DNA from: Dictyobacter formicarum
Lineage (GTDB): Bacteria > Chloroflexota > Ktedonobacteria > Ktedonobacterales > Ktedonobacteraceae
Direction: 5' to 3'
NCBI RefSeq assembly: GCF_016587435.1
Contig: NZ_BNJJ01000004.1
Span: forward strand, 434,001-498,000
Length of the DNA: 64,000 nt
The notes below the pieces were generated by a model that saw nothing but the letters and a program-made list of their open reading frames with translations, did not search any database and was not told the origin of the DNA. This document shows positions 27,801 to 34,167 of this stretch, piece by piece. The translations under genes and the position numbers were made by a program. The number at the start of each line of letters is the position of its first letter. The stretch's first letter is position 1.

Positions 27801-28428
27801 CAACTGGGGTGCCTGGTCCGAGGTGGGACTGGCGGCCGCCCAGGCCAACCGTGGTGCTCGCCTGGCGCAGCGAGGAATAAAAAACATCTCTCCACAGCAG
27901 GGCCTGGCCGCACTCGAATTATTGTTGTGGAACGACAAAGCCCAGGTGGGTGCAATGCCCTTTGATGTCGCCCAATGGCAGCAGTTCTATCCATCTGTCA
28001 GTAACTCTGCCATGTTTGCTCGACTGCTGGCGGACAGGGAGGATACAGTTGAGATCGTTGAGAGCGCCTATGCCCAGAAGAAACTGGCCGTCAGCGCACT
28101 TCAGGCGCAGACGTTAGATGAGCGTGAGCAACTCGTGCAGAGCTATCTGCGTGAGCACATCGCGCGCATCTTACGTATTCCCATTGCCAGACTCGACAGC
28201 CAGCGACAGCTACATACTCTGGGGATTGACTCACTGATGGCGGTCGAATTGAAAAATCAGATCGAGGCCGATACCGAGATCACCGTTCCGGTCGTGCTCT
28301 TATTACAAGGAACCTCTATACGCGAGCTAGCCAACTACTTATTGACCGAGCTAGCCAGCAAAGCAGCCTATAGTGAACAATGGGCAGCTTCAGAAGAAGC
28401 CGATATGTCAGATGCCCTGACACACTAA
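21808..28428 (+). CDS. Highly reducing type I polyketide synthase, KS-AT-DH-ER-KR-ACP
   Basis: A 2206-residue single-module synthase that builds and fully reduces an acyl chain. KS: Cys175 (DTACSSS), His311 (EAHGTGT), His351 (NIGHSEG). AT: Ser632 (GHSMGE) and a VASH motif (732-735) that leans to methylmalonyl-CoA. DH: His947 and Asp1122 (HPALFDACLQ). ER: NADPH loop HAASGGVG near 1630. KR: TGGLGGLG near 1832, Tyr1974, and an LKD motif of B type. ACP: Ser2142 (GIDSLMA) for phosphopantetheine. Order and size resemble mycocerosic acid synthase, so iterative use is possible. AAGGAG lies 9 nt before the ATG. No thioesterase domain, loading module or phosphopantetheinyl transferase gene is adjacent. 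Confidence 0.95.
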   Translation: MSVKEPVAIVGMGCRFPGAKNLSAFWQLLLDGTDAIKEIPAERFDVDAVYDPTPGSAGKLITRWGGFLEDIDQFDPYFFGISPREAARMDPQQRLLLEVAWEALEDAGIPAEKLVGSATGVFVGMSTNDYEDLAFQNKESIDLYMMTGCSRGVASGRISYILDLQGPSMTIDTACSSSLVAVHLACQSIWSGECTLALAGGTNLILGPEQGLGFSKMGLLAPDGRCKTFDARANGFVRSEGVGTVVLKPLSQALADRDPIYCVIRGSAVNNDGRTSGLLVTPGVKSQEDVMRKAYLDAGVAPEQVQYVEAHGTGTIVGDRVEVTAIGTVCGAKRPQDQPCLIGSVKTNIGHSEGAAGMAGLLKVALSLKHGLIPPNLHLQQPHPQLPLQELHLQIPQEITRWRKDGRPALAGVSSFGISATNAHMVLEQAPSNIQVSSSRGSQTEQPLAHLLTLSAQTSEALIALARVYQEHFGCRAGDAAINFSDICYTANCRRSQHSQRLAVVAHSTNEMLEQLAAFVQGEDRQGIVAGTAPSQTPKIAFVFPGQGSQWLGMGRELLQQEPIFRQTLEQCESLMRPFVDWSLLDILINVDDMELLNRIDIVQPALFSIELALAALWRSWGIQPDAVVGHSMGELAAAVVAGALSAQDAMQVICQRSLLLKRVAGKGCMAVVELSLPEAQKLLIGYEEQVSIATSNGPNTTVLAGDLASIEILMQKLQKQKIYCSLIRVDVASHSAHMDVLLPELRQALLNLQPQEASIAFYSTVTASPLDASMQLDAGYWAQNIRQPVLFYPTIKRLLEDDYHIFLEISPHPILMGAVKETLQSETRAGTALPSLRRAMPERATLLETLGHLYTRGVNIDFNQFYVETGQCIPVPTYPWQRERFWLTEHDTRPVPVTKRGHARTRPGSASGHPMLGPWMTSAARPGEYCWEFDLDCDTFAYLRDHRMQDNAILPATAYLELALAAAREIFGVGSYPLEHVVFKKALFLPEDSVQHMQLIIAPEMPGSASFQLFSLQDEQVSTQSQWELHAQGRLLLRQDAQHAAEILPMALEQMQRQSSHVIAGDAHYQQMSAVGLQYGPAFRGVERIWQADGQALCQIAVATDIASNIDKYQFHPALFDACLQTVLAALPPHILADEEAKGPIVPIQIEHMQLYQPIHTGLWSYACMSLEQPEQSNQFELCWEIFNQEGQRVLEARGVRLQRLGTETRPASQTDEAEITDWLYEIQWTEERADEEHSVGAAAARQREKGSWLILADRLGVAQQVAEFLHTSGDNVIFVYPGDTFQELIPFAHYQLNPARPAEFRQFLQTVCEANLSPCHGILHFWSLEAQSSGGVELATLAEAELLGCGSTLHLLQAIEQISWQQLPRLWLITNGVQAIDQGSPTISVAQSPLWGLGRTIVYEHPELRCARVDLGADIRPAEIQSLFQLIYNDAPEDQIALRGYQRYMARLSKVDPITLNTVPATRSFERGNPLLHNVQPCRIDIPTPGSLDNLCLTPTSRTKPGPGEVEIQVSAAGLNFKDVLFALGMLDYQHGAVHFGHECAGRITALGEGVEGLHVGDEVIAVSAPACFSRFVVKQASFVVPKPRHLSFEEAATTSIVFLTAYYALTYVGRLMKGERVLIHAASGGVGLAAVQIARQIGAEIFATAGSPEKREFLRSLGIQHVMDSRSLSFADEIMELTHGQGVDVVLNSLAGEALTRSFALLANHGRFLELGKKDIQHNSRLNLAPFEKNLSFSAIDISLLLRERPQLMMSMLREILLQFESRTFTPLPTRTFPLAETIDAFRWLAQARQIGKVAISFESVAAEKKTTTVSERSLFKASSTYLITGGLGGLGLTIVQWMVEQGARHIVLVGRSSPSESAQKILAELKRQDVDVVVAQADITDRQQVANVLNQVKVSMPPLRGILHAAAILKDGILLQTSIERLQEVMAPKMLGAWNLHSLTADLPLDFFVCFSSTASLIGLPGQGNYSAANAFLDALAHYRRAQGLAALSINWGAWSEVGLAAAQANRGARLAQRGIKNISPQQGLAALELLLWNDKAQVGAMPFDVAQWQQFYPSVSNSAMFARLLADREDTVEIVESAYAQKKLAVSALQAQTLDEREQLVQSYLREHIARILRIPIARLDSQRQLHTLGIDSLMAVELKNQIEADTEITVPVVLLLQGTSIRELANYLLTELASKAAYSEQWAASEEADMSDALTH

Positions 28429-28448
28429 AAAACTTTAAAGAGTTTTAC

Positions 28449-28515
28449 AGTAGAAATAATATATAATGCGGAGCAGGTGCCAGGCACCTGCTCCGCATTA
28501 TATATTATTTCTACT
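28449..28515. terminator. Perfect 67-nt palindrome between convergent genes
   Basis: The 33-nt arms are exact complements around a single central base. The GC-rich middle (GCGGAGCAGGTGCC) is flanked by AT-rich arms. It begins 20 bp after the synthase stop and its end overlaps the amine oxidase stop codon. It is likely a bidirectional terminator. Confidence 0.8.
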
Positions 28516-29932
28516 AACTGAAATCCTGCATTATTTCGCGCGCTGCGCGTGCACCTTCCCTGGCTCCGCCTTCCATATAGCCCTGGAACTCGACCGAGCA
28601 ATGTTCGCCCGCGAAGTGAATGGGCCCCTGGCGCACGCCCTCATAGCCGGCAAAGCTGGTATATTGTCCGATACGCCAGCAGGCGTAGCTACCCAACAGA
28701 TGAGGATCGCCGGTTGGATAGCTCAACGCTGCCTTTCCGGTGTAGTGAAGGGTGATACCGGGGAAGACGCGCTCCAATTGTTGCAAGCAGTGCTGAGCAT
28801 AGAGCTGGATGATCTGCGAATCCTCTGTGGTAGAATAGGGCGCCTGTGGTGTATAGGAGGCCCCTCGGTGCCCACTTGTATAATTGACGAGCAAACCACT
28901 GGAGCCTGTCTGACCAAGGGATGTATCCCAGAACGTCTGAATATCCAGGTCTGTGATGACAAAGCCACTGTGAAGTTGGGGCCAGGGACCATCCTCGTAC
29001 CAGTAAGGCTGGTCAAATTGTAAGAAGAGCTTGGAGATGGTACCATAGCTAAGCTCTTCGATCGCGGTTTGCTTCAAGGAATCAAACCCGGCTCGCTGGT
29101 AATCTATATGGCGTAGTGTGCTGAATGGCAGTGTGAGGATCGCATGGTCGCAATGCACTTCCTTGTGACCATCAGCCGTGGTGAACGTCAAGGTAAGCGA
29201 TGAATCGCCCTTGCGTTCGATTGACAGCAGTTGATGCTGTAAGTGGATGCATCCTTTGGGTAGGCTATGGGCAATCGCCTGCGGTAATCGTTCATTGCCA
29301 CCCACAATTTTGCTGGTGTCCTGCGCTGGCCTGGGCGTAGCCGATGCCGCTGTCTGGTCGCGCGGGCCGAACATGTAGACCAGATTAAGAGAGCTCTGCA
29401 CATTTGTATCCAGGCCATAGAAACCTGTGCAGGCAGCATTTAGCAGATGCCCTATCGGAGTATCATGTCCACCATCGACATACTTTTCAATCCACTCATA
29501 CACACTCAGGTGGTCGAGTCTGAATCCCGTTTCAGTAAAATGAGCGTGGGTAGTAGGAAAACCAGCTTCCTGCACCTGTTGTTGCAAGAGAGGGGCAAGC
29601 GCCTGAAAATCCCCCGTCAGTTCCCTCGAACTATAATAGCGATTAAAGAAATACATAATGTTTTGCGTGCGGTCTTTGCCCGTCTGCCCTAGATCGATCG
29701 TCGGAAGAGCAAAGCGTTTGATCAGTTGATGTATGGCATCATGTTCACCATCGATGAATTCGCCACACCATTCGCTGACCATCCCATCGGCCCAGGTGGA
29801 GGCATCGGAATGCATACGACCACCGACGCGGTTGGAGGCTTCATAAACGTCACACGCAAGCCCCGCGTCTTGCAGAGTCAGAGCAGCATTGAGTCCCGCA
29901 ATTCCTGCACCGACAATAGCGATCTGGGACAT
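28514..29932 (-). CDS. FAD-dependent amine oxidase (monoamine oxidase-like)
   Basis: A flavoprotein of about 472 residues. The N-terminal dinucleotide fold IAIVGAGIAGLNAALTLQDA and the following EASNRVGGRMHSD are diagnostic of the amine oxidase family. The C-terminal FAGEHCSVEFQGYMEGGAREG closes the FAD site. It should oxidise an amine with O2, giving imine and H2O2. TAGGAGAAGG precedes two ATGs (29935 and 29932). It converges on the polyketide synthase; a shared pathway is not shown by sequence. Confidence 0.88.
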   Translation of the reverse strand: MSQIAIVGAGIAGLNAALTLQDAGLACDVYEASNRVGGRMHSDASTWADGMVSEWCGEFIDGEHDAIHQLIKRFALPTIDLGQTGKDRTQNIMYFFNRYYSSRELTGDFQALAPLLQQQVQEAGFPTTHAHFTETGFRLDHLSVYEWIEKYVDGGHDTPIGHLLNAACTGFYGLDTNVQSSLNLVYMFGPRDQTAASATPRPAQDTSKIVGGNERLPQAIAHSLPKGCIHLQHQLLSIERKGDSSLTLTFTTADGHKEVHCDHAILTLPFSTLRHIDYQRAGFDSLKQTAIEELSYGTISKLFLQFDQPYWYEDGPWPQLHSGFVITDLDIQTFWDTSLGQTGSSGLLVNYTSGHRGASYTPQAPYSTTEDSQIIQLYAQHCLQQLERVFPGITLHYTGKAALSYPTGDPHLLGSYACWRIGQYTSFAGYEGVRQGPIHFAGEHCSVEFQGYMEGGAREGARAAREIMQDFS

Positions 29933-30084
29933 CATCCTTCTCCTATCGAGAACATCAGAAATATATGAATGCAAGATAGTAATAATCTATCACAGTTGTC
30001 ACACCAATAGAACCTTTTTTTGTTGTCCTGCTGGCTGATGAGCGGAAACATGACATCATTTCTTGAACATTTTCACGCGTGAGC

Positions 30085-30208
30085 GAGAAATCGGGCGAAA
30101 GGCCCGAACCTATGGGTGCCATTATTTTTGATGTGTTTCGATGGTCCATGCGATGGAACATTCAAAAAACATGATCCCAATAGGTTCGGGCCTTGCGCCC
30201 GATTTCTC
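30085..30208. repeat. 124-bp foldback element made of two REP-like units
   Basis: The arms at 30085-30113 and 30180-30208 are 29-nt inverted repeats with one mismatch. Each contains TAGGTT followed by a TCGGGC / CTTGC (or CTTTC) loop / GCCCGA hairpin, the same design as the GTAG-headed units at 5945 and 6536. The 66-bp centre is weakly symmetric. It has the look of a BIME or MITE without coding capacity. Confidence 0.7.
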
Positions 30209-30235
30209 CTTTGACGAGCGATCCCGCCATCCCCG

Positions 30236-31885
30236 TTAGCGTCCGATGTCCTTGCGCATAAAGCGTATTGAAGCGAGCGCCAGCGCAATGACGGTCACCG
30301 CTAGCACGCCCAGAGTATCCCCAAGTGGCAAGCCGTGGATCAACGGAGCACCATAATAATAGAAGGCAGATAGCTTTAGTGTCGTTTCAGGCCAATTCAA
30401 CTCTGGCCCCACAAAGGTAATGAAGAACCAGATTACCAGCAAGAAGCTTAAAAGGCCAGTGTCCACAGCTGTTCGCAGCCAGCCGGCCAGCAGATAGCCA
30501 AGAGCGGCAATCAGCAATCCGAGCGGAATAATCGACAGAGTCGCAGCGGCCAGATTACCGTTATCAAGCGTCAGACCAGAAGCAAGCGAAGACAAGGACG
30601 TAGCGGCCAGCGTCACCAGGCCCATGAACACAGTAGCGGTAGTAAGTGCTCCGAAGCGTGCCAGCAAGACTGTCAGGCGCGCTTGTGGCGTTGCCAGCAC
30701 CATTTCATGCAGACCATCCTCTTCATCCGCGGACCAGCGGTTGGCCTGGGTAACAGCAAAGGTCATGATGAGTAGAGGTAACAGAATGAAGAGGGTGCTG
30801 AGCAAGGCAGCATTAGTAGCGACATCGTTACCACCAACTTTTGTGATCAGATCTTTCAGCAGCGGCGAGCTCTGGTAAATCGAGGATAGCTTATCCTCGG
30901 TTTGTTTGACGATTACGACTACCCATGCAGCAAATCCAGCGATACCCAGCGTCCACCATAAGGCTGGAACCAGGATCATCCCCAGGCTGCGTGTGTAGAC
31001 AGAGCGCAGAGACCAGGCATTCACCGGTAGAGCCTGTTCTGGTCGCACGCTTCTCTCGGGCAAGCGTAGCCAGCGTGGCAATGGCACCGTTCCTCCGACA
31101 TCGCGCAGCGCAAAGAGGCTTAGCGCCGCCCCGCTCAACACAAGGCTCAAGGCTAGAAGAACTACTAGCGCGCCATAATTGGTACCATACGAAGGGATGA
31201 GAGGTTTGCTCAGGTTATAGTAGTAGACGGGCGAAAAACGGCTGATCCATTCAGTGTTGGGGATGACACGATGAAGCATATCTATCACGATAAAGATCAG
31301 CAATAAGGCCCCGGTCACCCCAGAGGCCGTGCCACGTTCCTGCGCAAACTGCGAGAGCAGTAGCGCGATAGATCCAAAGACGCCAGCAACCAGCACCACG
31401 TCCAGGCCAAAGAACAAGCCATCGGCCAGGCTAAAGCCCGCGTTGACATGCTGACCACCCGCGAAGGACAGCAGGCCGATCAGCAGCCCCATCCCCAGCA
31501 AAGCGGTCCAGATGGCCGCCAGCTTTTCCAGCGCGACACGCCAGCGTCCACGTGGTAACGATAGCAGGGCATCCATAGAGCCGCGTTCCTCTTCGCCGCG
31601 CAACAGGCGACTGCAGGCAATGAGCGGCCAGATTGCTATGATCAGGATCGTAAAACCATATTTAAAGGTCGCATAGCCGCCCGGTGTATCTACCGCTACT
31701 GGCTCAGCCAGCCAGTTATACGAGCTAGCCAGGCTGACAAGCGAGGCACGCGCCTGTGGTGTTTCCACCAGTGAAGGATAGGCAGAGAGGACCGCGTATA
31801 TAAGCAGGCCAATGCCCACACCCCAGCCCAGAATGGCGATGCGCGCCTCGCGCAAAGTCTTGAGATAGATACTAGTGAACCACAT
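30236..31885 (-). CDS. ABC transporter permease (ABC-2-like, fused halves)
   Basis: A 549-residue membrane protein with about twelve hydrophobic segments in two similar halves. Each half opens a cytoplasmic loop of the type GEEERGSMDALLSLPRGRW and ADEEDGLHEMVLATPQARLT. That pattern is known from exporter permeases paired with a single ATPase. Its start overlaps the ATPase stop by 14 bp. The pair probably exports a lipophilic compound or antibiotic; the substrate is unknown. Confidence 0.85.
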   Translation of the reverse strand: MWFTSIYLKTLREARIAILGWGVGIGLLIYAVLSAYPSLVETPQARASLVSLASSYNWLAEPVAVDTPGGYATFKYGFTILIIAIWPLIACSRLLRGEEERGSMDALLSLPRGRWRVALEKLAAIWTALLGMGLLIGLLSFAGGQHVNAGFSLADGLFFGLDVVLVAGVFGSIALLLSQFAQERGTASGVTGALLLIFIVIDMLHRVIPNTEWISRFSPVYYYNLSKPLIPSYGTNYGALVVLLALSLVLSGAALSLFALRDVGGTVPLPRWLRLPERSVRPEQALPVNAWSLRSVYTRSLGMILVPALWWTLGIAGFAAWVVVIVKQTEDKLSSIYQSSPLLKDLITKVGGNDVATNAALLSTLFILLPLLIMTFAVTQANRWSADEEDGLHEMVLATPQARLTVLLARFGALTTATVFMGLVTLAATSLSSLASGLTLDNGNLAAATLSIIPLGLLIAALGYLLAGWLRTAVDTGLLSFLLVIWFFITFVGPELNWPETTLKLSAFYYYGAPLIHGLPLGDTLGVLAVTVIALALASIRFMRKDIGR

Positions 31886-32801
31886 GACTGGCCTCCCTGT
31901 TGACTACGCCGTCGCCTTCGTAGTAGCGCATAAAGATGTCTTCCAGACTGGGTTCGTGGCTGGTCAAACTCATAACGGGATACCTGGCCGCCGCTTTGAT
32001 CACCGCGTCCGCCTGACCCTGCACAAAGAGTCGCACGGCATGACCATCGGCCAGCGTTTCTACCTGCTCTACCCCGTTCAGTTCTTTGAACTCCTCAACA
32101 GGCACAACATTGGCAAAGGTAATCGTAATTTCATGGCGCTTAATGTCCTTCAAATCCTCTACCAATCCAACCCGTACCAGCTGACCCTCACGGATGATTG
32201 CCACTCGTTTGCAGGTTTGCTCTACCTCGGTCAGGACATGCGAAGAAAGGAAAACCGTGCGCCCGTCATCACGCACTTCTTTAACCATGCGCTCAAACTC
32301 TTGCTGGTTCAACGGATCCAGGCCACTGGTTGGTTCATCTAGAATGAGCAGGCGGGGACGATGCATAAAGGCCTGAATGATACCAATTTTGCGCTTATTG
32401 CCAGTGGAATAATGGCGGAACTTACGGCTGGGATCAAATTCCATCCGTGCGATCAACTGCTTGAGATACGCCTGGTCGACGCCGCCGCGTAAATGTCCAA
32501 AGTACGCCAAAATCTGCCCGCCAGTCAGGCTAGGATCCAGCGAAAGCTCGCCAGGCAGATAGCCGACTAACCGCTTGATCTCTACCGATTGTTGCCAGAC
32601 ATCCAGTCCAGCGATACGGGCCGTGCCTGAGTTAGCGCGCAACAGCGCCATTAGCAAGCGAATCGTCGTCGTCTTGCCCGCGCCATTGGGACCGAGAAAA
32701 CCAAAGGCCTCACCCTCTTCCACCTGGAAGGAAACATCATTAATACCGCGTTTATTACCATAGCGCTTGGTCAGGCTGTTTACTTCGATCATTGCAGTCA
32801 T
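31872..32801 (-). CDS. ABC transporter ATP-binding protein (exporter type)
   Basis: A 309-residue ATPase of the CcmA/DrrA group. Walker A is GPNGAGKTTT, the signature is YSTGNKRKIG (S-T-G-N replacing the usual LSGGQ), and Walker B is LLILDEPTSGLDPL. The C-terminal extension (GDGVVNREASHVVH) follows a regulatory-type domain. GAGGAGGGGG lies upstream of the ATG. It leads the exporter operon, which starts from the promoter at 33000-32972 and passes through a TetR stub. Confidence 0.9.
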   Translation of the reverse strand: MTAMIEVNSLTKRYGNKRGINDVSFQVEEGEAFGFLGPNGAGKTTTIRLLMALLRANSGTARIAGLDVWQQSVEIKRLVGYLPGELSLDPSLTGGQILAYFGHLRGGVDQAYLKQLIARMEFDPSRKFRHYSTGNKRKIGIIQAFMHRPRLLILDEPTSGLDPLNQQEFERMVKEVRDDGRTVFLSSHVLTEVEQTCKRVAIIREGQLVRVGLVEDLKDIKRHEITITFANVVPVEEFKELNGVEQVETLADGHAVRLFVQGQADAVIKAAARYPVMSLTSHEPSLEDIFMRYYEGDGVVNREASHVVH

Positions 32802-32856
32802 GACACTATCCCCCCTCCTCTTGTGGGGTAATAAAGCTTTTCTTCTGCTATAAATG

Positions 32857-32919
32857 TCACATTACGAGAATAGCATTGCGTCTGGCCGCATTGGTATGGG
32901 TGTTGACAATGCGGGCCAT
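32857..32919 (-). pseudogene. N-terminal stub of a TetR-family regulator
   Basis: A 20-codon frame with its own strong ribosome site (GAGGAG, 5 nt before ATG) reads MARIVNTHTNAARRNAIL, then VM and a stop. The first 18 residues look like the start of TetR regulators of the MAR.VN....ARRNEIL type. The helix-turn-helix and ligand domain are gone. It sits between an intact promoter/operator and the exporter ATPase gene, the usual place of such a regulator. A deletion is inferred. Confidence 0.6.
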
Positions 32920-32935
32920 AGATTCTCCTCTCTCT

Positions 32936-33000
32936 ATTAATAGACAGAATATCTGTTTATTAATTAATAGTAATATAGCCCAAGAATAAGGCGCTGTCAA
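32936..33000 (-). promoter_or_regulatory. Sigma-70-type promoter with a palindromic operator at its start
   Basis: On the minus strand, TTGACA (33000-32995) and TATATT (32977-32972) are spaced by 17 nt. Right after the -10 lies a 29-nt near-palindrome (32964-32936), with arms ATTAATAGACAG and ATTAATAAACAG (one mismatch) around 5 nt. It would cover the transcription start and suits a TetR-type repressor. Confidence 0.75.
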
Positions 33001-33025
33001 TCGTAATAATGCCTTATTCTTGGGC
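32978..33025 (-). terminator. Hairpin spanning the -35 of the exporter promoter
   Basis: The perfect 15-bp arms GCCCAAGAATAAGGC and complement enclose 18 nt that contain the -35 TTGACA. It follows the gene ending at 33111 and probably terminates it. It is unusual that the next promoter is embedded in the same hairpin. Confidence 0.5.
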
Positions 33026-33110
33026 GGTGAAGAGGCGGCTTCTCAGCGCTAAGAATGTGTCCGCATAAGAAATGGGAAAAGCTGCATATAGTATTAAATA
33101 GGTGATGATA

Positions 33111-33659
33111 TTATTCCTGAGGTTCGTTTTCCACCGGATAGCGCTCGAAGGCGATATAGATAAGACTATCCCATGCATTGTGGATGCCGATGAACAGGAG
33201 CAGTATCGTAACTGCGCCGATGCCAAATAGCGTTGGTACCGGATGGCTGGAGAGTAGCAGTGCCTCCACGATGAGTGCTGTGTAGGAGATGAGCGGAATG
33301 ACCATATGCCACAGCCAATCTTCCATGACCGGCTTATAGTCATCCTGACGGAGTGTCCGGCGTATAACGATGACAATGTATGCGACCCCTCCCACACCGC
33401 AGAGGCCGAGTATAAGGCCCGCATTCCAGAGCACCTGCCACGGAGCGTTGAGCGTTACGGCGATGAGAAGCGCGGCACAGAAATGCACAACGTTCGGCGT
33501 GCCGAAGGCCCCAATTGTTACACTGCCCCTGTGCGTCCGCAACCCCGCGATCAAGGTGACCACCACGAACATTAATCCAGTCAACGCCGCAGCAGCGGAG
33601 CCTATGATGACGTAAAAGTTTGCCCAACCCGTAAGAGGGGATGCTACAGCCTCTGGCAT
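33111..33659 (-). CDS. Small membrane protein of unknown function
   Basis: A 182-residue protein with about five hydrophobic segments (WANFYVIIGSAAAALTGLMF and VTILLLFIGIHNAWDSLIYI). I choose the ATG at 33659 because AAAGGAAG lies upstream; the open frame continues to 33845 into a repeat and is unlikely to be coding. No family is recognised. Confidence 0.65.
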   Translation of the reverse strand: MPEAVASPLTGWANFYVIIGSAAAALTGLMFVVVTLIAGLRTHRGSVTIGAFGTPNVVHFCAALLIAVTLNAPWQVLWNAGLILGLCGVGGVAYIVIVIRRTLRQDDYKPVMEDWLWHMVIPLISYTALIVEALLLSSHPVPTLFGIGAVTILLLFIGIHNAWDSLIYIAFERYPVENEPQE

Positions 33660-34167
33660 AATAGAGCTTCCTTTCAATGGATATGCAGATAATGACAATT
33701 TATATGCCTCCTCACTAATGGAGAGAGGTAAGGCCGAATAGGTGAAATCGGATATTAAGCTGTTGCATTGGACGGCGTTATGAACCCGCTTGTGGCGAAC
33801 ATCCATCAGTATAACACAATCCCGTAGGTGTGCCCTCGCGGGCACTTCAGGCCTCGCCGCTCGAAAACGCCTCTACGAATTGCTGATCTATTTCTTATAG
33901 TTTAGTAGCCCAATATGGCTATGTTTTATTGAATATCAGGATGTGTCAATGTAATTCATGCTATGCTAGTCCCAGCAGTAAGCAAGCAGAGGTTCTTTCG
34001 ACTCCGCCCGAGGAATAGGCAGGCGTCTTTGAACTAGCTTATCGTGAGTGCAAGGCATCAATGCGTATGCACTTGCAGGCAGTTCCTGGTTCCTCATACT
34101 CATGCCCGGCGTAGGATTGCTGTCAGTTGTATAGATGGGAATCGATTAATACGGACAAGAGGTTGTC
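33660..34167. other. Intergenic region with one REP-like hairpin
   Basis: Gene-free between divergent genes. A REP-like unit (GTAGGT, then GTGCCC / TCGC loop / GGGCAC) occupies 33824-33845. The remaining sequence should hold promoters for both flanking genes. I see no tRNA or clear riboswitch. Confidence 0.5.
33824..33845 (+). repeat. GTAG-headed REP-like hairpin, diverged
   Basis: GTAGGT precedes the hairpin GTGCCC, TCGC loop, GGGCAC. It keeps the head and fold of the units at 5945 and 6536 with base changes that preserve pairing. Confidence 0.55.

Noticed and set aside
21808..30208. The polyketide synthase and amine oxidase as one biosynthetic cluster.
   Set aside because: They are convergent and separated by a strong palindrome; no further pathway genes lie near, so a shared pathway is not supported.
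33963..34140. Possible structured RNA or riboswitch upstream of the S53 peptidase gene.
   Set aside because: Short pairings can be drawn but no known riboswitch core was recognised.
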